A DNA stretch of 64,000 bases, taken from Porogramme epimiltina (Eukaryota; Basidiomycota; Agaricomycetes; Polyporales; Polyporaceae). The stretch is taken from the NCBI GenBank assembly GCA_900155495.1, contig FTLJ01000223.1, positions 1 to 64,000 of the forward strand, written 5' to 3'. Shown here in pieces: positions 1 to 14,762 of this stretch; the first letter of the stretch is position 1; each line of letters opens with the position of its first letter. The position numbers and the translations under genes were made by a program. A model generated the notes under the pieces. That model was not told the DNA's origin and searched no databases. It saw only the letters and a list, made by a program, of their open reading frames with translations.

Positions 1-400
1 TGGATTGGGGGGGGGGTGAGAGAGAATGCGAGGATGGCATGCGTGGCGATCGTATGTGTGCGACGTGGTGGTGCAGATGTACTAGATGGCAGTGGAGAGT
101 GATTGGGGGTGGTGCGAGCGAGTGAGACGGAGGGCGATCGAAAGCGTGGAATACGATACATGACAACGGAACCATAAGTAGACGAGGATGACACTACAAC
201 ACGGATAGAGTTAAAAGTATGCGGAGGTATATGGGCATGAATATGGGTACACGACGATGCAACCAAGAGGGGAGAAGACGACAGCAAGTCCGTGCACGTG
301 GCCACGGATGACCCAAGATACGAGGATGCAACCGAAAGGAGATGGGGAGAAAAGAATGCAGAGGATGTCGACTGACGCACGATTGTGCAACCAGTTAGTG
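1..400. other. Non-coding start of window
   Basis: G-rich sequence with a short poly-G run at about 8-16. I see no convincing exon. It lies downstream of the minus-strand histidine kinase and probably holds its 3' untranslated region. Confidence 0.5.
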
Positions 401-3400
401 CTATGACGCGGACGGCGACGCGGGTGGCGAGGGCTGTGGCGAGGGCCCTCGTTTTCGACGCTCGTCCGCGATCGTGAGCATGCTCTTCAAACTCTTTTCG
501 AGGACAGGCTTCGTCAGCACGCTGCAGGGGGCGCACACGGACCACACGTCAGCCACCATCACCCCCGCAAAAGGCGCGAGAGAGCACTCGAGCACTCACC
601 GATCCACCCCGGCCTCCAGGTACTCCTGTTGGTCACTCAGCAGCGCGTTCCCGGTCACCCCCACCACGAAGTCCTTCCGCCCCATGGTTCGCAGCTTCGC
701 GACCGCCTCGAGGCCCGAGAGCACCGGCATCTGGTTGTCCAAGAACACCACCGCGTACCGGTGCATCTCTCCCCCGCCACCGGTCCCACCCCCGCCCCCC
801 GGATCCATTGCGACGCCGTCGAACGACAGACCACCGGAGCCTGTGTCCTCGGACGATGGCGTCTGGTGCGTGGTCTGGCCCGTCAGGATCAGCTCGAGCG
901 CCATCTCGCCGTTCTCCGCAGTTGTCACCCGGCACCCGAGCCGTGTTAGCATCCGACTCATTAACTTCCTCGTCAGCGGGTCGTCGTCCACCACAAGCAC
1001 GTTCAGCTTCGTCTCGTACTGCACCGTCCCCGAGGACCCCACGTGACTCGGTCCAGAACCGGTGCCTGATCCGGCGGACGGCGTGGGCGAGATCAGCGCG
1101 CCGTCGACGGTGAACGTGCTAGCCTTCGGGAGGTGCGTGAGGTGGAGGCCGCGCATCGTTTCCGTCGGGCGAATGAGGATCGGTGGGGGCCGGTCGGGAA
1201 TGCGCGCGGACTCGTCCTTGTTCTCATCCCCGCCAAGGGGCTCCGACTCCGTCCCAGTGGAAGGGTCGCCGATCATCCTTGTTGGTGGACCTTCCGCTGG
1301 GTTTGTCGAGATCTCGACCAGCCCGCCTGTGGCGTGATCGTCAGAACCCTCAGGTGTATCACGACAAGATCGGGAGGCTTACCTTGTTCCATGATGCTGT
1401 GCAGTGCGGATGAGGAATACGACTGGCCGAACTGCCCGGACGAGCGGAAGTGCGGAGTGGGTGGCGCATCAAGCGAACCTCCCGTCTTGGACGCTTGATC
1501 CTTCGTGCTCGTGTACACAGCTTGCCGCGGGCTCCCGTATTCATCATCATCGAGGTCACTCGGAGAGGTCAGTGCGGGAAGGGCTTTGTTGCCAACACCA
1601 AGTGCTGTGTGTGCACGCTCAGCAAACTGCGATCCGGATGATGAACGCAAGAACTCACGGAGCTCTACCCAGAATGTGGACCCCTCCCCGACCTTCGACT
1701 GCACCCCCAGTCGCCCACCACTCAGCTTCACGATCTGGCGCACAAGTGCCAGCCCCAGCCCTGTCCCCTTTCCACCCTGCAGCCGGCCTTGCTCTGTCTG
1801 GTTGAACGCGGCTGGTACAACCGCACGTCAGCACATCAGAGTAATGGGAAGAAAAGGCCCAGAAGACTCACAGAATAGCTTGCTCTGCACCATGTCCTTC
1901 GGGCGGATCCCGCACCCAGTGTCTGTCACCTCAATCCGCACCACGATCCACTCGAGCGGCGGCGCGGGCTTCGCGTGCAGCACGTTGTGCTGGTTCAGGT
2001 GGTTCTTCGACAGCCGGTGGAACGCGTCCTTGCGCCCCCCTTCTGCCGCATCGCCGTTCACACCCGCGTCCGCGTCCGCATCCGCATCCTTCTCGTCAAC
2101 ATCGATGCCACTTTCGAGGTCACGATCGAGGTCCAGACCGTCCTCGTCCTCGTCGTCCTCGCCACGGGTGTACCGCTCGGGGATGATGAGCTTGGTGGCG
2201 ATGGTCAGCTTGCCCCCGGCGGCCGTGAACTTGCACGCATTGCTGTTGATATAGTCAGTGAGGGAGAACAGCCGCACACTGTAAGGGAGCACGTACCTGG
2301 CAAGGTTCGTGATGATCTGGCGGAGCCGTGTCTCGTCACCGACGACGATGCCGTCCTCTAACGGCGACGCCTTCAGTCGCTGCTTGATCGCCTCTTCAGT
2401 GGCGCCCGTCGCCTCGTACAGCGCCCGCCGCGCGACCTACATCACACGGGTGTGAGCATTCGACAGGGGTTAGGATGGGGTAGAAAACGACAGTACGCAC
2501 GTCGTCGATCGTCGTGTCGAGGTCGGTGACGAACTCGAGCTTGCGCGCATCCGTCGCCAGGCGGAGCGGCACGAACAGCGACCGCATCACCTGGTGGAAC
2601 TTGTACGGCTTCAGCACCGACTCGAACCGCCCGCTGTCCATTCGGTTGCTGCCATTTCCTCCACAGTTAGCGTTCCATTACGTTGACGTCATCGAGTTGT
2701 ACGTACAAATCAAGGACGTCATTCAGCACTGTGGGGAAGCCGAGGATGAGCGCCGGGCGGATACGCTTCCAAGAAGAGGGGAGCAAGGGCGAACCTTTCG
2801 ACATCATGCTCAAGCTGCCTTCGAGCGCCTTGAACTCGATATCTTGCGTGATCGTGCCTGACGCCTGCATATTTTGCACCGCGAGCACTGCAATCGAAGT
2901 ACTCCGTGAGGTGATTCGAAACGGGACGTGAGAACGCACTCACGGGCAGTGTTCAGTGGCACTCGGACCTGTGATAGAAGCCACAAGAAATGTCAACCTC
3001 AACGCATAACTAACCCTCAATGGCATGACTTATCATGGAAAACGTATCTGTCGCCACGCAACAGGTCAGCACTTGGACGCCCGAATGCATGGGGGAGATC
3101 CTCACGAGGTCAAACGCCGCTTGGAATCCGCAGCTCGCCGTTCATTAACTTGAGCCTTCTGCGTCGCGCGGAACTGTATCTTGAGCTGATCGCGGAGAGT
3201 GTAGAGCCGCCGCTCGGCCTTGATAGAAGGATCAGTCGACTGACCGGCACGCGCGGAGATGAGCATCACTCACGTTCTCACGCATATAGTGGACATAGAG
3301 CAAGAAGGCCTGGAAGCAGAGGAAGTTTACGAGATCTGGGGAAAGCGTGAGCACAAGAATGGAAGGAGATGTCCGAGAAGCAGCTCGCACTCCGTATGAA

Positions 3401-5117
3401 CGACTTTCGGTCTGGTAGGACGAGGCCGCAGGTCCTGGGTGACTGTTAGACGGTGCCCAGATTGGGAAGCTGCAAGAACTCACATGATAAAGAACAGGAT
3501 TGCACCAACCATAGCCGGGAACCTATGCAGTTTCAGCCCAAACAGCGCGATGGTTTGCAGGGCCGAGGAATAGCTGGATCGACTCATCAGAGCTCATCTA
3601 GAGGTACCGATTGGAGAAAGCTTACTAGAACAGCGACAAGTAATCCTTTCCGTTGCAGCTGAAGTGTGAGTGAAGTGCGTTATACTGTCCGCACAGGTAA
3701 CTGAAATCAATGTTAGTAACGATCTGATTGGATGCCCGAAGGCGAATTCTGACCGACTCACATGAAGATAATTTGGTAAACCGCCCATATCCAGATGGCA
3801 AACGTGAGTATGATCTGATAGGTGATAGTGCGGTCTCGGGGCCAATCAAACATGACCATGAACGGAATGACGAAGGTAAAGACGGGTGCGATGCCATATA
3901 AAAATATCTGGTCCGCGAGGAGGATCGGCCGTGGGACAAAGCCGATACCAAAAGCCCAGTTGATGATGAGAAACGCCGACGACCAGAGAGCCAGGTTCTA
4001 CGGGTATGAATGTCAGCAGCGGTTCACGCGACAGCCCGGAGCGCATGAAAGCAATATTTCGTGACGTCAGAAACACGATGCAGGCAACCACCACGTGCGT
4101 TAGGTGATCGACGGAAATCAACTCGCCAACTCCGCGATCGTGCGCGCCTCACAAAAACCGACCCTGCACTTCCTCATAATGCGCCGTCTGGCTTCCAGCC
4201 GAGGTCGAAGAGAGATGCGTGGAGCAATGGATGCATCCCCCAACTCAAACCCCGACAGCATCTTCTCCTCCGGCACCGCTTCTGCCGGGGCCAGACTTCC
4301 CGCTCGCCGACGTGGACTTGGTGGGAACGCACCGCGCGGAGAAGGGGGATGTCGGTAGCCCGAGCATCACGACGGCCTCCGCCTGCCCGTCCAAAGACCG
4401 GGGTGGTGGGGGAGAGAGAAAAATGACAGGGAGCACGCTCACCTTGCGCAAAAACCAGTTCTCCTTGTTGTAGTGCATCTCCGACTTCTCGTCCAGGAAA
4501 CGCGTGTAGAAGAACGCGATAGACAGGGGCCACAGCCGCCATCGGAGGTAGATGAGCGGCCTGCACAGGCCCCAGAAACCCTCGGGGCGGACCGCGAAGC
4601 TGTCGCGGTCGGTGTTTGTGCCGGCGAGATGGTTGCTGCCACTCTTCTCGGGGGTCCCTCCGTGCTCGGAGTGGGTGACCGAAGAGCTCTTGATCTCGTC
4701 GGACCACTCGCGGTCGACGACGACCTCGTCAACGCGCTCGTCCAGGGTGTCCGGGTACACGGTCTGCTCTTGGCGCGAGCGCGGATAGCCACTGCTCTCC
4801 CCGACGCTCTCATCGAAGTTGGAGGAAGTGGACGGGGCGGTGCCCGAGCCGAGCTTGCGCACGAAACGGTCCCAGTGTACGCGCAGGTTGCCTGAGACGC
4901 GGGCGTTCTTCTTCGCGCGGGACGAGCGCCGGCCTGCGGACCCGGCGTCGTGCGAGACGGGGGGCGGGAGGATGTCGCCAGGCTCGGGTTCGGGGTCGGG
5001 GAGCTTCAACGTTGCTTTCTTCTCCGCGACGCTCTCGGGGGTGAGGTCTTCGCGCTTGGTGGAGGAGCCAGACCAGGAGGCGAAGGAGTTGGCAGAACGA
5101 AAGGGGAGGGACGGCAT
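401..5117 (-). CDS. Membrane hybrid histidine kinase (HisKA-HATPase-receiver)
   Basis: A two-component phosphorelay sensor of the fungal hybrid type. Reading along the minus strand: a long polar N-terminus (about 5.1-4.45 kb), hydrophobic exons forming several membrane helices (about 4.1-3.3 kb), a charged linker (about 3.23-3.1 kb), an H-box region whose second half reads VRVPLNTALLAVQNM (about 3.03-2.85 kb), an ATPase domain with N-box NACKF, DTGCGI and GTGLGLAL (about 2.25-1.72 kb), and a receiver domain with VVDDDPL, phosphoacceptor FLDNQMP, GVTGNAL and, after an intron, LTKP (about 1.16-0.5 kb). All receiver key residues are present, so a relay to an Hpt protein is expected. I chose the start at 5117 (MPSLPF) because the upstream in-frame ATG at 5246 is followed by an arginine-rich, UTR-like stretch. 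The splice donor inside the H-box is abnormal (see findings). The product is likely in the plasma or an internal membrane; its signal is unknown. Confidence 0.85.
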
Positions 5118-5573
5118 GGCGAGCCGGGGGGGCGACCGTCGTCGCAGGGCGCAGCGACGAGCTGCAGGATGGGCTGCAAGACGAGGACGATGTGGCAGAC
5201 GAGAGAGGGAGGGTATTGCCCGGCGGAGAAGAGCCCCGCATGCCACTCAACTCCCGCCCGAATTTCCTCACGCCGAGCGTCTCAATTCCCATATGCAGAC
5301 GGGGGCCTAGGCTCTCTTTAGAACAGGCGTTTAAGTGACGTCACTCTCCCCAGGCACCCCTGCAGGCGGCGACAAGCTTGACAGGCATATATACATACGA
5401 ATACGGCTGGTTGTGGTTGTGCACTAGGACCCTATACTGAGCCGCCAGGATGGCCAACGTACAGCCGCACACTCTCTGCCCTTGGCGTGTTCCTCCGGAT
5501 ACAGTGCATGCATAACTTTGCCTCGCTAACTTCTCGATGGCACATTTGATGTGCCATCGGCTATTCCCACTGG

Positions 5574-6484
5574 TCAGGCACCACCCGATTTGACGGAGCC
5601 TTCATCACCGATCTTGTGCGACGTTGGTGCAGCACCTTCGCCGAGGTTACATCGCATCACGTATGCATCCTCCCCGTCTGCGTCTGTGCACACAGAGAGT
5701 AAATTTAAGGGTTGAGCTTAGGGTGGAGGATGACGCACAATAGTTCTTCTCCGTCCCGTGTACCCGGAAGCCGAGGCTATCCTTGTACAAGCTCAGCGCG
5801 GCACGGTTCGACTTGCGAACGTGTAGCATCACGTATGCCGCCTTGTATACACTTGCCATAGCTTCCTCTACTCGAACACCGCATATCGTACACGCCCCGA
5901 GGTGAGCACTCGCAGACCTTTGTAACGACAGAGAGCTTACGCGACTGTAGCATGAGGCGCTTCGCGAGCCCCAGTCGGCGATACGAGCGCAGAACGGAAA
6001 TTGAGACGACGTGCCCCTTGGGCTCTTCGCCTTCCCCTGCGTCATCGTCCCTAAATAGTCGTCAGTGGCCGCGTTAGCCGTGGAGAGCAAGACCGAGTGG
6101 ACGTTCATATGCACAGGGGGCAGGCCGGCATACTGCACGCAGCCTTACATAGTACTCACATCCGCGCGAGAATGTAACCTACGATCCGGCCGTCGTCTTC
6201 CGCGACGTATGACAGCTGCGGGCATGACAAGAGATAGAACAGGTCTGGGTGGCACATATACATCTCTGTCAGCTTCATGCGCGTAGCACAGCCTAGCTGT
6301 CACACTGAGACGATGGAGTATGTAGCTCACAGTATCGCATTGTGTAGTTTTCAGGAAGGTTTTGTAAGTTGCATGTCTGCATACCCACTAAATCTTCAAT
6401 CTATAATGATAGCGTTTAGTATTTCTCCTCTTAGCTAGACAAGACGAACTATGAGCTCACTCTGGCGACCCGTATATTGACCAT
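5574..6484 (-). CDS. NAA10: N-alpha-acetyltransferase catalytic subunit Naa10/ARD1
   Basis: Catalytic subunit of the NatA complex, which acetylates N-termini of nascent proteins on the ribosome. I could follow the whole protein through at least five introns. The start MVNIRVAR is split from [10 protein letters not shown]. It is followed by [29 protein letters not shown], an acidic loop, [20 protein letters not shown] (the acetyl-CoA loop R-R-L-G-L-A), [17 protein letters not shown], and [10 protein letters not shown] joined across an intron. The tail of about 24 residues is short. All frames join with consensus splice sites, so the gene looks functional. One oddity is that the otherwise conserved tryptophan after L-S (W38 in the human protein) is cysteine here (TGC). 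The gene is divergent to the CmcJ-like gene on the plus strand. Confidence 0.88.
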
Positions 6485-7173
6485 GCTGAGAAATGTACGA
6501 AGCGAAGGAGATAGCACTTGTCAACTAGCATGGCGATTGATGGGATGCCCGTTGTGGGGACGGGGCGTCTCCTTTCGGCGATCACCGGTACTGTGCGGGC
6601 TGCGGCTCCAGCCTCCGCGGAGCTATGTTCTCATCTTGTAAGCGGACGATCCGTTACCAAACGTCTGGCATCTTCACCGCGACTTGGCTGTGAGGCCTGG
6701 AGGAATCATGCTGCGCCTTCTTAACACCTCCTCTACGCTTCTACGGCCTGCCTACGACGGCTGAGGTAAGCGCTCCCTTGCCATGACTCATTCGACGGGA
6801 CGCTGCTGACATCGGTGATGGGAAGCGGCATAAGCCCTCGTGCGCCTCCGATCGGGGCCCACCTCGACTTTCCCCGCTGTGCCGTTGAGCGTACAGCGTC
6901 CCGCAGCTCTTCGATGCATCCATGGCCGACCTCGGTTCACGACCCACGCAGTGTCCCGCTGCGGCATTCACTCCCAAGCGCCTTCGCGGACTGTGGCGTT
7001 CAAATACCGAGCGACCATTTGAACTACGAAGCCTACCCCGTACTCCGGCCGTAATACGCTAATGACTCGGGCTAGCGGGAGCCGTGAACCTTCAGGTGGG
7101 TCCTCATCGAGTGCGCATAAGTACGAGTGCCTAACTTTGCCGCTTGTCCTAGTGACACCCCGCTCCTAGCCCC
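6485..7173. other. Divergent intergenic region
   Basis: About 690 bases between the starts of the minus-strand acetyltransferase gene and the plus-strand CmcJ-like gene. It probably contains both promoters. I see no convincing exon or repeat. Confidence 0.45.
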
Positions 7174-8149
7174 ATGTCTGCATGCAACCTCGCCAACACG
7201 GTCCCCGCCATACTCCGATACCTCTGCCCGCCTTCCGATGGCGCCACGCCCTACACGAACATACCTGGAAACGGCGCAGGGGGCGATCAGGATCGCAATT
7301 GGGACTTCGACAATCGCATCATGGCGGTCGAGAACGTCCGCGGAAAGGAACACATGTTCTCGCTGGACGTCCATGGGTTCCAATTCGCACAATGCATGCC
7401 CCCGCAGACTCTGGCCCCTCAGCTGAACAATCGCATCGTCGAGGAGATGCACTACCCTGCCGCCGTCGCGCTAGTAAAAGCACTCACAGGGGCCACACAC
7501 GCCTTCGTCTTCGACCATAGTACGTGCACCTTCTCGTACTTCCCGCAGTACAGCGCCACTGATCGTCTGCGCACCCTCAGCTATCCACCCCCACTCCCCA
7601 CGCTCAGCCTCCACCACGGCGATCAGCACCTCAGGCGAAGTCCGCGCGGGCCCCACCCCGTCCGCCGCCGCCGCACGCGTGCGCACGCACTTCCCCCGCG
7701 CGCTCATCGCGGAGGCGCTCCTCGCGCGGCGCTTCCAGGTCCTCGGCGTGTGGCGCGGCACTCCCGGCGGACGCTCGCTCGCGATGTGCGACGCGCGCAC
7801 CGTCAACGCCAGGCGCGACTTCGTCCCGGTTGAGGAGCACGTGACGTACAGGATAGGGGACCGGAGAGGGAGCGTGGTGAGGGAGAGGTACGGGGTGCAG
7901 TATGCGGGAGGCCAGCGGTGGGTTTATTCGAAGGGGATGACGCCGGCAGAGTGTGTGGTATTTAAGTGGTGCGTATGCGCTCGCGTTGCGGGATTAAAGA
8001 AGGCTGATTTTGGGTCTAGTTTCGATTCGAGGGATGACGGGTCCGTCGTCACCGTCGCGCCCAACGTGGTGTTTGAGGATCCGAGTGTGCGGAAAGACAC
8101 CCCTCAAGGGGAGTCTGTCGAGCTCTACGTGCTTGCTTTTTATGGTTAG
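7174..8149 (+). CDS. CmcJ/AsaB-like oxidoreductase homologue, metal site lost
   Basis: Belongs to the fungal CmcJ/AsaB (cephem-methoxylase P8 / GA4-desaturase-like) family. Visible family marks are the N-terminal ILRYLCPPSDGATPYTNIP, NVRGKEHMFSLDVHGFQF, LGVWRGTPGGRSLAMCDART, and the tail ending ESVELYVLAFYG. I place one intron after FVFDHS (donor about 7519, acceptor most likely about 7630) and a second that joins K-C to FDSRDDG (about 7973-8018). Family members normally carry a His-x-Asp near the middle (VHxDQ) and a distal His in PHTAF-DP. Here the corresponding places read VRAGPTPS and APNVVFEDP, so the usual iron ligands are absent. The frame can still be kept by splicing, so this could be a pseudoenzyme or a decaying gene. 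The family's general role is in secondary metabolism; the substrate is unknown. Confidence 0.7.
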
Positions 8150-8425
8150 ATCGGCGTTGCTGGAATCCACGCGCGTTACTAGTATCTCCTGGGACTTTTC
8201 TTGTGTTCATAATGAGGGATAATACCCTGCTCGTGTTAGATACGTTAGGCTACTTAAGTATATTGTAACTCAGCATGTTCAGCGTCCAGGGTCGGAGCAC
8301 GTGTGCCCTTGGTCACATTCGAAAGTTCAAAGTGGGGCATGTTACAGAACACATAATTTTGACGCGGTCGAGGCCAAGTTGTGAGGTTCAAGTTCTATGA
8401 TCAGCTACGTAATGACATTCAGAAA
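8150..8425. other. Short intergenic region between convergent genes
   Basis: Probably the 3' untranslated regions of the CmcJ-like gene and the minus-strand DUF6533 gene. No further feature seen. Confidence 0.4.
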
Positions 8426-10127
8426 TCATGCTACTTCCTCCTCCTTTCCTTTGCCACGCTGTTGTTGCGGAGTTGTCACGTCTACCCCGGCCCTTCCGCT
8501 CTCCTTATGGTCGAGCTCATCCAAGTCGTACTGCTCGTCGTCGACAGTCTGAGTTGTGCTCGTACCAATGGAGGCGGAGAGCGAGCCGATCACGTGTTCG
8601 AATATGATCGTGGTCATTTGGCTGGTCGTACGCGTCGTCTCTTCGCCACCGCGGCTAGCCTTACGGTTCGCGTGCTGCAGACGGAGGAGAAAGCGTGATA
8701 CGAGGATCGCGGTCATCCTATAGGTCAACATGAGCAGTGAAGGGATAGCGGTGGAGAGTTGGACATGAAAGGAACATACGGTTCAATGAACTGGACCACG
8801 TCGCTAGCGCTATCAAATGGGTGGCTGAGCTGAAGAGATGACGTTAAGCGCAAATGAGGGCCATTTTAGGTGTCGAATGGTTACCGTAAGCACTGTGAAC
8901 ACGAGGTGCAATGTGTTCATGAAGAGCAGTACACTAAAAACCCGTAAGGCGATATTCTGGCTGTTGGGAGCACCTCTTACGCAAAGTATATGGTCCCTAT
9001 CATCGATTGAATCGCTCAATTCTTATTCCTCAGCATCAAAAGAAGTCTCGCTCACCGTCTCTCATTAATACGTTCGCGAACGTGTTTCTGCCGATATGAG
9101 ACGTACTGGGGCCCCACCTCGTTCGCAAAGAAGACCAAGTGATGTATATAAGGAGGATATCGGCGGCAATGAGGCAGGTTCTTGAGGATATTGCGACTGA
9201 TAGGGCCACAGAAGCGACATCAGCATGCGAGCTAGCATCAACCTAAGGGTATCTAAGCAAACATCTGGTGTAACTGTGAGGTTTGAGCCTTGAGCGAAAC
9301 CGCCAAGACATACTTTGTTATCAACGAATGGGGAATCGACGTGTTTCCTGTGCACCCTAGGATGGGTATGTTCGCTCCGGTGACATTGAACCTGAAGTAC
9401 GCCTACTGTGTCATCAGATACATCACTCGAACGCAGTAATACATAGAACTCACGAAGACAGTGGCGCCTGGGACCAACGAAAGGAGGAATACTAGCACTG
9501 CAAGAAATCGATATTTAGCCAGCGCAAACGCCCGTAGGCCCGAAAACACTGGACCAGACGTTAGGTTACTACTGGCGCATGGTCATAGATAGCGTACCGG
9601 CCCATGGGATATACTGGAACGCAGAGAATCCGATCGCCCACTGTGCGAGTGTAGCACAACTAAAGCACAGCCTTCAGTTTGGCGGTGTGTACAATGGGAT
9701 ACTTCTGCCCACCTCTAAGAGGAGGGTTTGAGGAGGCATATTGAAACGGAAGGACATGGAAACACTCACCTTATCGGACATCGATGCGAAGCCCGAAATA
9801 TTGAGGAGATAAACGAGCAGGACAACGTATCTGTTCACAAAGAACAAGATGGAAGCCCCATTGAACCTCGATGTCCAGAAGAGGTCGACTTCTTGTGACA
9901 ACGTGATAACATATTCGTAGAAGATAAGAACTGTTGAGCGCGATAATAGTCAGCATTTCATCGAAATGCGTATGACAGGCGCACCCCACCGCATGCAGCT
10001 ATAGCACAGTAGGCGTTCACGATCCTGTACGTAGCACTTTGATTCAGGGGTAATACGCTCAGGTGGTGGTTGCGCTGACTTACAGGCTGTCATATTCGGC
10101 GATGATTTCTGCTGCGCTGTCCGACAT
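8426..10127 (-). CDS. DUF6533 seven-helix membrane protein, copy A
   Basis: First of eleven DUF6533 loci in the window. The family is a basidiomycete-expanded multi-pass membrane protein family without known function. Exon 1 reads MSDSAAEIIAEYDSL and is followed by a consensus donor. Exon 2 gives IVNAYCAIAAC. Exon 3 carries the family core YEYVITLSQEVDLFW, then FFVNRY and FASMSDK. Later exons give FQYIPWA, FSGLRAFALAKYR and LLSLVPG. The last exon gives the end of helix 7 (ILVSRFLLRLQ) and a polar cytosolic tail with IIFEHVIGSLSASIG. One internal junction (the exon after MSDK) could not be joined cleanly in frame, so an unusual acceptor or a small lesion there is possible. The gene is convergent with the CmcJ-like gene. 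Confidence 0.72.
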
Positions 10128-11761
10128 AGTGTGGCGTGGGTGTAGAGTATGCAGGAGGCAAATCCAGAGACTCGTTCGCGATTCGAGCCTTTATCATGGC
10201 CGTATTGTGCCTCGTTGTGCGCGTGTGATTAGGGACTTTGAGCGTATGTTCCAGCAAGACTATTCCATCACCGCCCAAAGGGGGCGCTGTGGGATTGGGA
10301 ATTTGGGTTATACTTAACCCCGCCCTCGTGGACAGGCTTGGGCGTTTCGGGCGAAGGAGAGCACCGAAAGGCTATTGGGGCGCAAAGCTAGAGTTACACG
10401 AAGCTGATCATGAGCGATACAGACAGGCATTCGCGGATGAGAGGGCAAGAAGTTCACACCTGTACATGTGTCTTTCGGATTTCCGCGCCGGTATAAGTCC
10501 AAGGAGGTGAATCGAAGAGTATAGTACCTGGAAAGGGGGATCGGCACCGCGCGCACCTTCATCAGGTTCTTTCGTAGAATTCGACGAGACTCCGCGTGAG
10601 GCCGGAGAATCCGACGCCGCTACCGGAGGTTTCGCCAAGCGAATACCGAGGACACTTACGCAGGAACGAACCTTGCGCTGTTCCGGACCCGCTCGCCTGA
10701 CCACAAGGCCCATACGACTCTCTACGCCTCTATAGGTTATCTTGGACCATAATGAAGGGACGTGGTGGAGGCAGTCAGCATTCGAGGAACATAGTCGTGG
10801 CCATCATAGCTGCTTGCAACGCCATTGAAGGCGTTGAAGTCGAACTATTTTGGTTACTATTAGGGCCGTTGCTTATACTACGGCTTATGTAATCTTGGTG
10901 GCTGACGGTCGCTGACCTCTCTTCGGGCGATAGGGCTCGGATTCCGACATCCATCCACTATGCGCGCATTTACTATTCATATCCCTGAAAGCTTCTCTCT
11001 TTGAACGACGCTCAGCCGCTCTTTCTTCCGCTTACGCGTTTCGAGGCCCCTGAACTGCAAAAGGAACCTGCGTCTCACCCCAAGAAGCGTAAACATGACC
11101 CGGTACATCTCACAACCTTCAAGGATTCTCGGGCGTCCGGGGATTGGAGGAGGGCATGGGATGTGCCGAGCGGGGTCTTTGGCAGGAGAGGCGGTTGGAT
11201 AATCAGCTCGGCGTCATTGCGAGTGGGTCGTCCGTGCTTCCTTAGACGCGATTTGACCGGCAATGGCATGTGTCGGGTCCGTTCAAGCTCCACGATGACC
11301 CGTTGCCGTTAGAACTGTATGTAGACGCTGTGCTAAATTCAATCTAGACCGACTCGAGGTAGTATGAAACGAGTTCGCTATACTATGCGCGACCATCCAC
11401 GACATCGGTGCAGCCACTCCCCAGAGTATCGAGGTGAAGACCGAAGCTCATTCCATACGCATTGAACATCATCTTCAACAAGTGCTATGTATACCACCCT
11501 CCCCCGTAATGCCGGACGACAGCAGCTTCGCTTCCAACCTGCTGTCAACAGCTCTGTCTCCACCCAACGAACACGTACCATAGGGCGTCCAGGTTGGCAT
11601 ACTACCCCGAATCCTTTTACTGCGGGTTGACCTTGTGACCATAGTGCTGTTTGACACGATCAACCGCGGCAGCCTTCTTACCGCCGGTGAAGCCATAAGA
11701 GACCGTGGGCCTGCGTCCGATGGCAGATAGCTTTCATCCATCCCCCACCACGCGATTCGCG
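10128..11761. other. Gene-poor stretch
   Basis: About 1.6 kb with no open frame that shows family resemblance or plausible splicing. It probably includes the promoters of the divergent DUF6533 and monooxygenase genes. Confidence 0.45.
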
Positions 11762-14401
<2,640 letters not shown>

Positions 14402-14762
14402 AAAGTGTCGATTATTTATCCCTTGATCTTTCTGTATGAATGACTTGTACCTGAGCACGGGTCTTGTTCAGATTCCTGTCATCCTTGTGCTTTGTGTCCC
14501 ATCGATTCCTGCATGTTGTTCGATCATTCAAACGTGCTGCGTCTGGCTGGGTAGAACTGCCCAGAACTTTCTTTGCGCAAGGGCCTTGCAGCGTGGCCTG
14601 TTTCAATGCTGCAGCACGACGACGCGTACAGTTGGACACGAGCCCGGGCCGGCTGAGCGGGGCCCTGGTCAAATCTGGCACGCGAGCGCCCTGGACGATC
14701 TCTCCCATCCACACGAACCACGAACCACTCCTCCCACTGACCACTCCCCCTCACCCTCCTCC
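14402..14762. other. Short intergenic region
   Basis: About 360 bases between two plus-strand genes. The last 100 bases are C-rich and pyrimidine-rich, as is common just upstream of start codons in these fungi. No other feature seen. Confidence 0.4.

Noticed and set aside
474..1337. Long plus-strand open frames opposite the receiver domain
   Set aside because: They are antisense shadows of the GC-rich histidine-kinase exons, with Arg/Pro/Ser-rich composition and no domain.
4473..5321. Plus-strand open frames over the kinase N-terminus
   Set aside because: Antisense to the coding exon of the kinase; no homology or splicing support.
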